A stretch of 64,000 nt of DNA from NCBI GenBank assembly GCA_964563435.1, contig CAZLXI010000011.1, forward strand, positions 51,028-115,027, written 5' to 3'. The position numbers and the translations under genes are program-made. The notes under the pieces are model-generated. The model was not told the origin of the DNA and ran no database searches. It saw nothing but the letters and a program-made list of their open reading frames with translations. The stretch is from Leadbetterella sp964563435. GTDB lineage: Bacteria > Bacteroidota > Bacteroidia > Cytophagales > Spirosomataceae. Positions 23,916 to 33,221 of the stretch are shown piece by piece (positions within the stretch are counted from its first letter, which is position 1; each line of letters begins with the position of its first letter).

Positions 23916-24695
23916 TTATTTAAAGAAATAGAAATAAAGCGGCATGGCTGCGAACCCGATAGGAACGAGTATACCGAATATCCAAACACTGACCCCTTTG
24001 ATCAGGGGGGTATACTTGGAATGTCTCAGGCCAAGCGACTGGAAGGCACTCTGAAAGCCATGAACCAGATGAAACGCCAGGGCAAACATGGCCAGCACAT
24101 AGAAAAGTACCAGTCCGATGTTTTGGAATGCCACCGAAACCACTTTGTAAAGGTCTTTCACCACCACGGTGCGTGTACCGGCCGCCTCATTAATGGTTTC
24201 CACCATTTTCACATCCTGCGTATACCCTTCCTCCTTTTCCTCCGCCTCAATCTCCCCGGTGCTCAGCTGCTCGGTGTATTGTACATAAGGCAGGTGCTCG
24301 TAATGGAATTTATACCAGAAGTCGCTCATGTGCACTACAATATACACCAGGAGAATGGTGCCCAGAATGGCCATGTTCCTGCTGTAGGGAGACGACTGAT
24401 TTTTGTTCACCACATAACCCACGGGTCTTGCCTGCCTGTTCTTATAGGTAATGTACAATCCCCAGAAGGCGTGGAACAGGATGAAGAAGTAGTTTCCGTA
24501 AGAGATGACCTTGATCACGGGAAACGTGGTCATAAAAACAGCGTAGGTATTAAAAGCGTAACCGTCATCGTGATTAAACAGTTGAAAGTTACCGGAAAGG
24601 TGTACTACAAGGAAGGTACACAAAAATAAACCTGTAAGTGCCATCAGTACTTTTTTACCGATAGAACTTGTAAGGGTTTTGGTTAACCAGGACAT
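23916..24695 (-). CDS. sdhC: Succinate dehydrogenase cytochrome b subunit
   Basis: A 259-aa membrane anchor carrying haem and the quinone site. Five TM helices are visible (MALTGLFLCTFLVVHLSGNF; VISYGNYFFILFHAFWGLYI; ILGTILLVYIVVHMSDFWY; IGLVLFYVLAMFALAFHLVH; GVSVWIFGILVPIGFAAMPL). His residues in VVHLSGN, LFHAFWG, VVHMSDF and AFHLVHGF are the likely haem ligands of a dihaem type B enzyme. A Glu-rich loop (QLSTGEIEAEEKEEGYTQD) between TM3 and TM4 is long for the family. First gene of sdhCAB. Confidence 0.93.
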   Translation of the reverse strand: MSWLTKTLTSSIGKKVLMALTGLFLCTFLVVHLSGNFQLFNHDDGYAFNTYAVFMTTFPVIKVISYGNYFFILFHAFWGLYITYKNRQARPVGYVVNKNQSSPYSRNMAILGTILLVYIVVHMSDFWYKFHYEHLPYVQYTEQLSTGEIEAEEKEEGYTQDVKMVETINEAAGTRTVVVKDLYKVVSVAFQNIGLVLFYVLAMFALAFHLVHGFQSAFQSLGLRHSKYTPLIKGVSVWIFGILVPIGFAAMPLYFYFFK

Positions 24696-24754
24696 AATGA
24701 ATGTTTTAAAGTAGAGCTAAAATACTTAGAATAATCCAATTACTTATAGAGCCT

Positions 24755-24786
24755 CAAAGCTAGCGGATTATTGTTTTAGAATCAAT
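24755..24786 (-). promoter_or_regulatory. Promoter of sdhCAB
   Basis: On the minus strand: ATTG (24783-24786), 20 nt, TAGCTTTG (24755-24762). The -7 element fits TAnnTTTG exactly and the -33 has one mismatch. It lies about 60 nt before the sdhC start. Confidence 0.6.
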
Positions 24787-24948
24787 CTAAATTCGAAGAG
24801 AATTAGCGCCCTGTTTCATCGTAAGCACATTCAATATACAACAAAAATACAAAAGAAATACAAAACAAGTACAATAAGGCTTCGGAGGTAGGTTAGTATT
24901 CTCCCCTTCGGTTAGCTTCGTGGAATCAACCAATCATAATATTCAGCT

Positions 24949-27921
24949 ATGACAAAGAAATCTCCTTTAAAATGTTTTATTCTCGGTTTCGTAGCGCTCC
25001 TGCTGGCGCTCTGCGAAGTACAGGCGCAGTCGCGGACGGTAAGCGGAAGGGTGACTGACGAAAGAGACGGCTCGGCCGTTCCCGGTGTCACAGTAACCGT
25101 AAAAAACACGACCGTCGCTACTCAAACCAATGAGAACGGACAATTTTCCATTTCTCCCGGAAGTGAAAATGCCGTTCTGGTTTTCTCCTTTATAGGATAT
25201 GAAAGCCGGGAGGTCCGGGTGGGTAACCAGTCGGTGGTGAATGTGACCCTGGCCAGCAAAGATGCCGCGCTTGATGAGGTGGTAGTAGTAGGTTACGGAA
25301 CTATGAAACGCCGCGAGGTAACCTCAGCCGTATCCACGGTAAAAGCCAAAGATTTTAACCCCGGTGGAACCCGGTCTCCGCTGGATCTGATCCAGGGAAA
25401 AGTGGCCGGGCTCATCATTACCCGTACCCAGGGCAATAACCCCAACTCTTCTGCGGCCGTACAGATGCGGGGGGTGTCTTCCATCAACGGTACCAGAACA
25501 CCGCTCATCGTTATCGACGGGATCCCCGGCGGAAACCTCGACCTGTTACAGCAGGATGACATCGAGTCGTTTGACGTCTTAAAAGACGGTTCCGCAGCCG
25601 CCATCTATGGTACGCGCGCCAATGCCGGTGTGATCCTGATTACCACCAAAAAAGGCAAGGAGGGTGAATCCCGCTTTGACTATTCCACCTATGCTCAGCG
25701 GGAGTATGTAGACAGAAAGCCGGATTACCTGACCGCATCCGATTTCAGGAACCTGATTTCCCAGGGATTGATCAATTCTTCACAGGATCTGGGCAGCTCA
25801 ACCGACCTTTATGAGGAACTCATCGATAAGACCAACACCAGTCAATACCATAACCTTTCGGCTACGGGCGGAACGTCAAAATCCAACTACCGCGCTGCCG
25901 TTTATTTCAATGATGCCAACGGTATAGCGAAACAAAACGGGAGAAAGCAGTTTGGCGGGCGGATCAATGTGAACCAGAGAGGATTTCAGGATCGGCTGAC
26001 CTTCCAGGCCAACCTGGCGGCCAACTTCAATAAAGCAGATCTCCTGGGCGGACAGCAGGGTGACTTCGAGCAGGCCGTTCAGCGAAACCCTACCGCCCCG
26101 CTTGTCAACGCGGACGGTACCTTTGTGGAAACACAGGCGTTCAACAATTACAACCCACTTTCCCGCCTGGCCCACCGGATCAGCGAAAGGGATCAGCAAA
26201 CCATCTCTGCCGATGCCAAGCTGGATTACATGATTATTGACGGACTTAACATCAACACCTTCGTTTCGTATGTAAGAGACAACTACAATGACCGCTTTTA
26301 CCGTTCTACCAAAGACTGGGATCAGCGATTGAACTCCAGCTACCGGGGTATGGCCTATGCTTCCAAGAGCAATCGCATGGACTATACCAAAACCCTGGAA
26401 TCAACTCTGAATTATACAAAAAGTATCAACGAAAAGCACGTCATTACCGGCCTTCTGGGTTACAGCTACCAGTATTATACCGTGGAAACCTTTAATGTCA
26501 ACAATAACGGATTCACTACTGACGGTTTCCTCGACTGGAATTTAGGCGCCGGAGGCGCCATACAAAATACCGCTCTTCCCCGCCCGGGCATGGGAAGCGG
26601 GAAGGAAGACAATACGCTGGTGGCCTTCTTCGGAAGAGTGAATTACGCCTTTTCCAACAAATATTTTGCCCAGGCTATTCTTCGGAGAGAGGGTTCTTCC
26701 CGCTTCGGTACGAATAATAAATGGGGAAATTTCCCGGCTTTCTCCGTGGGCTGGCAACTGGGTGAAGAGGAGTTCATCCAAAATATTGCAGCCATCAGCA
26801 ATCTTAAGCTGAGAGTGGGATACGGTGTTACCGGTAACCAGGGGATCCCCAATTACCAGTCGATTGTAACTTTAGGCACCGGTGGTGTTTACCCTCAGGA
26901 AGGTGTTTACTACCAGACGTACGGCCCCGGGCGTAACCCCAACCCTGATCTCCGGTGGGAACAGAAGCAGGAGATCAATATAGGACTGGACTTCGGCCTG
27001 CTGGCAAACCGGATCACCGGTTCACTGGATATCTATAACCGTACTACCAAAGACCTGCTGCATAATTACAATGCCCAGCAACCTCCCTTCGTTACCGGTA
27101 GCATCTTTACCAATGTGGGCTCTATCCGGAATAGCGGCGTCGAACTGCAGCTTTCTGTACAGGCGCTCAGAAAAGGCGACTTTGTGTGGAACGTCGACTT
27201 TACAGGTAACACCCAGCATAACAAGCTGACCCAGTTGTCGAATGACGTCTTCAAGGCCAATTTCCTTGAGTTTTACGGATTACCCTCGCCCGGTAACCTG
27301 GGCAACGCCATCCGGCTGGAAGAAGGCGGTGCAGTGGGCAACTTCTACGGCAAGCGCTTTGCCGGATTTGATGAAGATGGCAAGTGGTTGTTTTACAAAG
27401 CCGACGGTGTGACTAAAGTACGGGCAAGCGCGATCAACAACGACGACCTCACGGTGATCGGAAACGGAGTTCCTAAAATGCATCTCGCCCTGAATAACAC
27501 CTTTATATACAAGAATTTTGATCTTAGTATCTTCTTCAGAGGCAAGTTCGGATTTGATATCCTGAACACCAAAGAGCTGTATTTCGGGAATAAAAAATGG
27601 CTGCCCAACAACCTGCTGAAAAGCGCCATTACTACTCACGACCAGCTTAACGACGATCCCCAGTATTCGGATTATTATGTGGAAAAAGGAGATTTTGTGA
27701 AACTGGATAACCTGACCCTCGGCTATAACGCCCCGATCAAAGATAAGCGCTATGTACGGAACGTGCGTGTTTTCATCACGGGAAGAAACCTGCTTACCTT
27801 TACCGGTTATTCCGGGATCGATCCGGAACTCGAAGACACCGGATTTTCTACCGGTGTGGATGGCCGCGGATTTTATCCAAGAACAAAATCATTGACCATC
27901 GGGCTAAATGTTGGATTCTAA
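24949..27921 (+). CDS. SusC/RagA TonB-dependent outer-membrane transporter (pair 1)
   Basis: A 990-aa outer-membrane transporter. Signal peptide to about residue 27 (LLALCEVQAQ); a CarboxypepD_reg-like domain (residues 29-105; TVSGRVTDERDGSAVPGVTV); a TonB-box/plug start DEVVVVGYGTMKRREVTSAV near 108; plug motif GVSSINGTRTPLIVIDGIPG and the SusC signature SFDVLKDGSAAAIYGTRANA; then a 22-strand barrel ending SLTIGLNVGF. It has the normal length. It works as a bucket under the SusD lid and imports glycans or peptides with TonB energy. No hydrolase gene adjoins it, so the substrate is unknown. Confidence 0.93.
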   Translation: MTKKSPLKCFILGFVALLLALCEVQAQSRTVSGRVTDERDGSAVPGVTVTVKNTTVATQTNENGQFSISPGSENAVLVFSFIGYESREVRVGNQSVVNVTLASKDAALDEVVVVGYGTMKRREVTSAVSTVKAKDFNPGGTRSPLDLIQGKVAGLIITRTQGNNPNSSAAVQMRGVSSINGTRTPLIVIDGIPGGNLDLLQQDDIESFDVLKDGSAAAIYGTRANAGVILITTKKGKEGESRFDYSTYAQREYVDRKPDYLTASDFRNLISQGLINSSQDLGSSTDLYEELIDKTNTSQYHNLSATGGTSKSNYRAAVYFNDANGIAKQNGRKQFGGRINVNQRGFQDRLTFQANLAANFNKADLLGGQQGDFEQAVQRNPTAPLVNADGTFVETQAFNNYNPLSRLAHRISERDQQTISADAKLDYMIIDGLNINTFVSYVRDNYNDRFYRSTKDWDQRLNSSYRGMAYASKSNRMDYTKTLESTLNYTKSINEKHVITGLLGYSYQYYTVETFNVNNNGFTTDGFLDWNLGAGGAIQNTALPRPGMGSGKEDNTLVAFFGRVNYAFSNKYFAQAILRREGSSRFGTNNKWGNFPAFSVGWQLGEEEFIQNIAAISNLKLRVGYGVTGNQGIPNYQSIVTLGTGGVYPQEGVYYQTYGPGRNPNPDLRWEQKQEINIGLDFGLLANRITGSLDIYNRTTKDLLHNYNAQQPPFVTGSIFTNVGSIRNSGVELQLSVQALRKGDFVWNVDFTGNTQHNKLTQLSNDVFKANFLEFYGLPSPGNLGNAIRLEEGGAVGNFYGKRFAGFDEDGKWLFYKADGVTKVRASAINNDDLTVIGNGVPKMHLALNNTFIYKNFDLSIFFRGKFGFDILNTKELYFGNKKWLPNNLLKSAITTHDQLNDDPQYSDYYVEKGDFVKLDNLTLGYNAPIKDKRYVRNVRVFITGRNLLTFTGYSGIDPELEDTGFSTGVDGRGFYPRTKSLTIGLNVGF

Positions 27922-27934
27922 AGTGCAAAAAATC

Positions 27935-29566
27935 ATGAGAAATATATTTAAATATAAAATACAATACTTCGTACTTCTGCTGTTGACCGGGATTTCCAAT
28001 TCCTGTACTGATCTGGATGAAACGCTTTACAACCAGCTCAATAAGAACAATTTCTACAATAACAAGGTGGAGGTTATGCAGGCTGCATTAAGACCGTTCA
28101 CCCACATGCAGGCCTGGATGGCACCTACCGGCCAGAACGGCTATTACTACCATGGAGAGCTTTCGGCCGATCAGCTGGCCTGGCCTCAGAAAGGAAGGCA
28201 CGGGTATGACGGCGGAGATCACTTCCGGCTTCATTACCACACCTGGACCTCCAACGAAGGACGGATGCGGTCGGCCTGGAGCCTGATATGGACGGGCGTG
28301 GGCTTTATCAATTCTGCCCTGATGGACCTCGAAGGGCTGGATTATAATAAGCTGGGGATCAGCGATACGGAAAAGAACGCCATCATCGCCGAATTACGTG
28401 TTCTGCGGGCTTTTCATTACATGAAGATGATGGAGCTATGGGGCAATATTCCGATCGCCACCAAAGTAGGCGAACCGCTTAACCCTGAAACCCAACCCCG
28501 GGCTGAAGTATTTAATTTTGTTAAAACAGAGCTCGAAACGTTTGTTCCGCAGTTGCTGCCTTATTCAAAGGCCCTTATCGGGCGGGTTTCGGCTGCCGCA
28601 GGCTATGCCATGCTGGCCGAGCTCTACGTTAATGCGGAGTATTTTACAGGTACCCCGATGTGGGATCAGGCTATCCAGGCTTGTGACAAGATCATTTCCG
28701 GGCAGGCCGGCGGCCTGAACGGCACACCGAAGTTAGCCGAAAACCTGACCGCCACGTTCAGCAACACCAATAAGAATGCGGACGAAGCCCTTTTCCAGTT
28801 TGCTTTCAGCCGTCAGGGCGGATTTACGTTCGGATGGGGCGGATTTTTCATGGGCTATGATAATATCAAGGAAGTATTGAATGTGGACTATGGCGGATGG
28901 AACGCCTTTGTAGTCATTCCTTCAGCTTTTGACGCCTACAAGGAAAACGACCTGCGTAAAAAAGAATGGTTCCTGTTCGGGCCCCAATACAAATACGGCA
29001 CCACTACCCCTGTGCTGGGTACGGAGGAATGGAGTGGAAAACCATTCGTTATCGTAAATTCCATTCGTCGGGAAAGTGAAGGAGACCTGACCAGCGCGGG
29101 TGACATGAGCAAAGGCGAGGAAAACAGCGGAGCGCGGTTCCATAAATACAAATCGGGTATCCTGAGCGACCCGAACTACCAGGAAAATCACTACATCCTG
29201 TACCGCTTAACGGAGATCTACTTCTTTAAAGCGGAAGCGTTGATGCGCAAAAACAACGGTGTAGCCACCCAGGAAGCGGTAGATCTTATCAATGCTTCCA
29301 AAAAGAGGGCTTTCACGGCGATCGACTGGGAGACTGAAAAGTACACCACCACCACGCTGACCCTGGATGAACTGCTGGCCGAAAGAGGTCGTGAATTTAT
29401 CTTTGAAGGCAAAAGAAGAGCGGATATCATCCGGTTCGGCCGGTTTACCAAAGGCAGCTGGTGGGATCATCAGCCTACCAATGACCCGAATAAGGAAATA
29501 TTTGCCATTCCGCATACCCAGATAGCAGCTAACCCTAACCTGAAGCAGAATCCGGGATATGAGTAA
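27935..29566 (+). CDS. SusD/RagB surface lipoprotein (pair 1)
   Basis: A 543-aa lipoprotein (start ATG 27935, 13 nt after susC; the ATG at 27908 would overlap susC). The lipobox LLLLTGISNSC puts the lipidated Cys near residue 24, followed by TDLDETLYNQLN. The helical TPR-like core includes ELRVLRAFHYMKMMELWGNI, VSAAAGYAMLAELYVNAEYF and the RagB C-terminal motif LDELLAERGREFIFEGKRRA followed by DIIRFGRF. It caps the SusC barrel and captures ligand. The stop is followed immediately by family B copy 3. Confidence 0.93.
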   Translation: MRNIFKYKIQYFVLLLLTGISNSCTDLDETLYNQLNKNNFYNNKVEVMQAALRPFTHMQAWMAPTGQNGYYYHGELSADQLAWPQKGRHGYDGGDHFRLHYHTWTSNEGRMRSAWSLIWTGVGFINSALMDLEGLDYNKLGISDTEKNAIIAELRVLRAFHYMKMMELWGNIPIATKVGEPLNPETQPRAEVFNFVKTELETFVPQLLPYSKALIGRVSAAAGYAMLAELYVNAEYFTGTPMWDQAIQACDKIISGQAGGLNGTPKLAENLTATFSNTNKNADEALFQFAFSRQGGFTFGWGGFFMGYDNIKEVLNVDYGGWNAFVVIPSAFDAYKENDLRKKEWFLFGPQYKYGTTTPVLGTEEWSGKPFVIVNSIRRESEGDLTSAGDMSKGEENSGARFHKYKSGILSDPNYQENHYILYRLTEIYFFKAEALMRKNNGVATQEAVDLINASKKRAFTAIDWETEKYTTTTLTLDELLAERGREFIFEGKRRADIIRFGRFTKGSWWDHQPTNDPNKEIFAIPHTQIAANPNLKQNPGYE

Positions 29567-29694
29567 AAGATGTTCAAAAAGTGCATAAACTGCTGCGTTT
29601 TTTTCGGAATTCGGCCTCAGTCACATACCGTTAGTATGCTCCTTCGGCCTCATCCTCAACGCCTTGCATTTTACCCACTTTCTAAACATCTTCT
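29567..29694 (+). repeat. Family B palindromic element, copy 3
   Basis: Outer arms AAAGATGTTCAAAAAGTG and its near complement ACTTTCTAAACATCTT. Core GCTGCGTT, CGGAATTCGGCCTCAGTCAC, GTATGCTCCTTCGGCCTCAT, CCTCAACGCCTTGCATT. It directly follows the susD stop in the same sense. Confidence 0.85.
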
Positions 29695-29714
29695 GACCTT
29701 CTAAAGTCAAAGCC

Positions 29715-29748
29715 GCCGGTCCCGGAAATTTTAAATGACGGGGCCGGC
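29715..29748 (-). terminator. Hairpin at the response-regulator 3' end
   Basis: GCCGGTCCCG (29715-29724) and CGGGGCCGGC (29739-29748) pair in 9 of 10 positions around the stop codon. No strong T run follows, so a terminator role is only likely. Confidence 0.5.
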
Positions 29749-30456
29749 TTCTTCTTTTTGTTTCACATTAAACGCCCAACCTACCCCGTAGCGGTTTTCT
29801 ATCCATATCTGGTCGGATGCCAGGAGCATCTTCTTCAACCGCCCGATGTAGGTGTCCAGACTTCTGCCCTTAAAGTAATCTACCCCGCCCCAAAGCTCCA
29901 GCAGCAGGTCGTCTTTTTTCACCAGGCGGTTGGCAAAACGGATAAGGTATTCCAGCACTTCTGCTTCACGCCGGGTCAGCATTTCCTTGTCTTTCCCATT
30001 AACAGATAACGCAAGCTCGTTCTGGTAGTAGGTCATGTCGCCGATTACAATGACAGAAGGAGCTTCCCGGCTTTCAGACCAGGATCGTTGCCTATGGATA
30101 ATATTCCGGATCCTCAGCAACAGTTCCTCGATATCAAAAGGCTTGGTGATATAATCCCAGGCACCGTATTTCAGGCCGCGTATACGGTCGTCCTTTTCTG
30201 CCCGGGCAGTAAGGAAAAGAAAAGGGATGTTGGTATTTAGCTGCCTCATCTGCTCGGTAAACTCAAAACCGTCAGTACCGGGGAGCCCCACATCAATGAT
30301 CAGGAGATCAAACTCTGCATGAGATTTTACAAGCAGGTCATAGGCCGTATCGGCCCGGGTGCATCTCTCTACCTCAAAACCGTTGATCTCCAGCAACTGC
30401 TTCACTACTATACCGAGATCATCTGAGTCTTCCAGAAAGAGTATTTTGGGTTTCAT
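29731..30456 (-). CDS. OmpR-type response regulator
   Basis: A 241-aa two-component regulator. Receiver domain, residues 1-120: acidic pair E9/D10, phospho-acceptor D55 in LLIIDVGLPG, T83 region FLTARAEKDD, and K105 in YITKPFDIEE. The C-terminal winged helix (about 145-230) has EMLTRREAEVLEYLIRFANR, the SLDTYIGRLKKML recognition helix and a wing RYGVGWAFN. It lies 54 nt after the histidine kinase gene, its probable partner. Confidence 0.93.
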   Translation of the reverse strand: MKPKILFLEDSDDLGIVVKQLLEINGFEVERCTRADTAYDLLVKSHAEFDLLIIDVGLPGTDGFEFTEQMRQLNTNIPFLFLTARAEKDDRIRGLKYGAWDYITKPFDIEELLLRIRNIIHRQRSWSESREAPSVIVIGDMTYYQNELALSVNGKDKEMLTRREAEVLEYLIRFANRLVKKDDLLLELWGGVDYFKGRSLDTYIGRLKKMLLASDQIWIENRYGVGWAFNVKQKEEAGPVI

Positions 30457-30510
30457 GGTCGTCTAGTTGTATAATGTTAGTAATAAAATTCAGAAAAACA
30501 CTCCGTTCGT

Positions 30511-31926
30511 TCACCGGGGGATACTGATCAAAAAACAGGAGCCCAGGCCCGGTGTACTTTCTACTCTTACTTCCCATCCGTGTGCATCAGCGCACTGCCT
30601 GACATAGTAAAGGCCCAGGCCCAGACCGTCCACCTTTCCGTCTTTATTTCTGTAGAATTTGTCAAATATCCTCTGCTGTGTAGATGGGGTCATTCCTATG
30701 CCGTTGTCTTTCACTTCCAACCTTACTCCCGATTCGTTATAAAAGACTGAAATATCCAGCTGTATAAGTTCATTCGTATTATATTTAACTCCATTTTCAA
30801 TGAGATTGTTTATCATGGAGGTAAACCAGAATTTATCGAGCAATATTTCTGTTTCGTTGCCAAATTTAAACAAAGATATCTTTATTTTATCATTATTACC
30901 CAGCATGAGTGTATAATCCTGGATTAACTCGGCCAGGAGCTCTGACAATGGATATGCTTTCTTATTCACAGAGGTTCTGCTGATTGCTTCACTCTGGAAT
31001 ACGCGGCTGAACAGGCTTTTCAGCCACAGAGAGTTACGCTCAATAATATGGGTCAGCGACACTACATGCTCACGACTTCTACCGATATCTTCGTTTTGCA
31101 GGTTTCGGTTGGCCACAATGATCGTGGTCAGGGGCGTGTTGAGCTCATGGGTGATATTATTGACAAAATCCTGCTTCAGATCGGCCAGCTTCTTTTGTCT
31201 TGCCCAGTTGCGGAAAGTCAGGAAGAACAGGAAAACCATAATGGCGATGGAAGACAGCGACAGCAGCAATATCGGAAGAAGTGACCCCATAATCTCCTTG
31301 ATACGCGTTGGCGAGTCTATCCACAGCGAAAACCGGATATAACAATTGCATTTTTCCTGGCTGTCTACAAAGATGGTGGTAAAGCGATTGGCCTGCGTAC
31401 AGTTTTCAAGACTGCCGTCAATAATCGCACCTCCGCTGAAAAGTATTTCGCCTGACATCAGCGGATGGGGTACGTCTTTACTGAAGACAGGAACATCGCG
31501 GTCCGGAAATTTCAGTCCCACATCCTGAATGGCTACACGGTAAACTGCGGAAGCGTCCAGGTTATGTTCACGAAAAAGTTGCTGCATGAAGCTGTCGAGA
31601 GTGCTTTTATGTCTTAATTCCCGGAAGAGGGTATCCATAACTCTTTGTGCATACGCATCAAACGCCAGCGTATCTGCCCGGTAGAGATTTTCCAGGGTGC
31701 TGTAATTTCTTTGCATAAAATCGACCAGTATCTTTTCTCCCCCGGGATACAGGATGTCTCCCTCCAGGTCACTGAGGTATTTATTACTCAACAGCGGCTT
31801 GATCAGCGCATGATAGTCGTGGTCTTTCCATGCATAGGTATGATAGGTCATGTAGCACTGCGTAAAGAACAGCACCACCAGGCTGACGATCGCTATGGCC
31901 TTATACCGGGCAAACAGGGAGCTCAA
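30511..31926 (-). CDS. Membrane sensor histidine kinase
   Basis: A 471-aa kinase. TM1 near residues 8-25 (AIAIVSLVVLFFTQCYM), a periplasmic sensor region of about 190 residues, TM2 near 210-235 (LLPILLLSLSSIAIMVFLFF), then DHp with H-box NNITHELNTPLTT (His about 259). The catalytic domain has the N box (NNLIENGVKYN), G1 (VKDNGIGMTPSTQQRIFDKF) and G2 (GLGLGLYYV). The sensor domain has no fold I recognise and includes CNCYIRF. It follows serS by 18 nt and probably phosphorylates the response regulator next door. Confidence 0.92.
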   Translation of the reverse strand: MSSLFARYKAIAIVSLVVLFFTQCYMTYHTYAWKDHDYHALIKPLLSNKYLSDLEGDILYPGGEKILVDFMQRNYSTLENLYRADTLAFDAYAQRVMDTLFRELRHKSTLDSFMQQLFREHNLDASAVYRVAIQDVGLKFPDRDVPVFSKDVPHPLMSGEILFSGGAIIDGSLENCTQANRFTTIFVDSQEKCNCYIRFSLWIDSPTRIKEIMGSLLPILLLSLSSIAIMVFLFFLTFRNWARQKKLADLKQDFVNNITHELNTPLTTIIVANRNLQNEDIGRSREHVVSLTHIIERNSLWLKSLFSRVFQSEAISRTSVNKKAYPLSELLAELIQDYTLMLGNNDKIKISLFKFGNETEILLDKFWFTSMINNLIENGVKYNTNELIQLDISVFYNESGVRLEVKDNGIGMTPSTQQRIFDKFYRNKDGKVDGLGLGLYYVRQCADAHGWEVRVESTPGLGSCFLISIPR

Positions 31927-31944
31927 TAGGGTATATTTTCAGCA

Positions 31945-33216
31945 TCAGTCGATGATCTCAAAACCACAATACGGCCTTAACACCTCCGGAACAACGATCC
32001 CCCCGGGTGTCTGGTTGTTCTCCAGGATAGCCGCCAGGATCCTGGGCAGGGCCAGCGCCGAACCGTTGAGCGTATGCAGCAGCTGCGACCTGCCCTTTGT
32101 TTTGTAGCGCAGCTTCAGGCGGTTGGCCTGGAAGGTCTCGAAGTTGGAGACGGAACTCACCTCCAGCCAGCGCTCCTGAGCGGCGGAGAAAACTTCAAAG
32201 TCGTAGGTTAGTGCCGATGTAAAGCTCATATCACCGCCGCACAACCGCAGGATCCGGTAAGGCAGGTTCAGCTTTTCCAGAAGGCCCCGTACATGGCTCA
32301 ACATTTCTTCCAGGGCCGCATAGGAGTTTTCCGGTGTGGTGATCTGTACGATCTCCACTTTATCAAACTGGTGCAGGCGGTTCAGGCCGCGCACGTGAGC
32401 GCCCCAGCTCCCGGCTTCTCTTCTGAAACAGGGGGTATAACCGGCATGCTTTACCGGGAGGTCGTTTTCTGTCAGGATGACATCGCGGTACATATTGGTA
32501 ATGGGCACTTCAGCCGTGGGGATCAGGTAAAGGTCATCTATCGTCGCATGGTACATCTGCCCTTCCTTGTCCGGAAGGTTACCTGTCCCAAAACCGGAGG
32601 CAGCATTGATCACCACCGGCGGCTGAACCTCCAGATAGCCGGCTTTATCGGCTTCGTTCAGGAAGAAGTTGATCAGCGCCCGCTGGATCTTTGCGCCCTT
32701 ACCTTTATAAAAAGGGAACCCGGCACCCGCTACTTTATTTCCCAGGTCAAAGTCGATGATATCGTATTTTTTGATCAGCTCCCAGTGGGGTAAAGCTCCT
32801 TCTCCGAGCGAAGGGAGGTTTCCGCCTTTTTCCACCTCTTCGTTGTCTTCCGGCGTTCTTCCTTCGGGTACCGATTCATGCGGCAGGTTGGGGAGGGTCA
32901 CCAGAACTTCATGGAGTGTTTCTTCCACTTTCTTCAGGGCGGCTTCCAGTTCTTTCGACAACTCTTTCAGCTCAGCCGTCTGCAACTTCAGCTTTTCTGC
33001 TTCCTCCCGCCTGCCCTCTTTCATCAGTCCGCCGATCTCCCGGGCAAGACCGTTGGCCTGCGCCAGGGTATTATCGAGCCTGGATTGAATGTCTTTGCGC
33101 TGGTTATCGAGGTCCAGGGCCTGATTGAGTATAATAGAAGCATCTTTAAAGTGTTTTTTCTCCAGACCGGCAATGGCCCCGGATAAATTTTCCCTGATAG
33201 AATTCAATTGTAACAT
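31945..33216 (-). CDS. serS: Seryl-tRNA synthetase
   Basis: A 423-aa class II synthetase that charges tRNA-Ser. The N-terminal coiled-coil arm (residues 1-110, rich in Leu/Lys/Glu) binds the long variable arm of the tRNA. Class II motif 2 region is TPCFRREAGSWGAHVRGLNR, followed by LHQFDKVE; motif 3 is LNGSALALPRILAAILEN. Length is standard. It lies 5 nt after lysC and 18 nt before the kinase gene. Confidence 0.97.
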   Translation of the reverse strand: MLQLNSIRENLSGAIAGLEKKHFKDASIILNQALDLDNQRKDIQSRLDNTLAQANGLAREIGGLMKEGRREEAEKLKLQTAELKELSKELEAALKKVEETLHEVLVTLPNLPHESVPEGRTPEDNEEVEKGGNLPSLGEGALPHWELIKKYDIIDFDLGNKVAGAGFPFYKGKGAKIQRALINFFLNEADKAGYLEVQPPVVINAASGFGTGNLPDKEGQMYHATIDDLYLIPTAEVPITNMYRDVILTENDLPVKHAGYTPCFRREAGSWGAHVRGLNRLHQFDKVEIVQITTPENSYAALEEMLSHVRGLLEKLNLPYRILRLCGGDMSFTSALTYDFEVFSAAQERWLEVSSVSNFETFQANRLKLRYKTKGRSQLLHTLNGSALALPRILAAILENNQTPGGIVVPEVLRPYCGFEIID

Positions 33217-33221
33217 AGCTG

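Noticed and set aside
24949..29566. Full polysaccharide-utilisation locus
   Set aside because: The susCD pair has no glycoside hydrolase, polysaccharide lyase, sulfatase or FecR/sigma gene beside it; only an uptake pair can be claimed.
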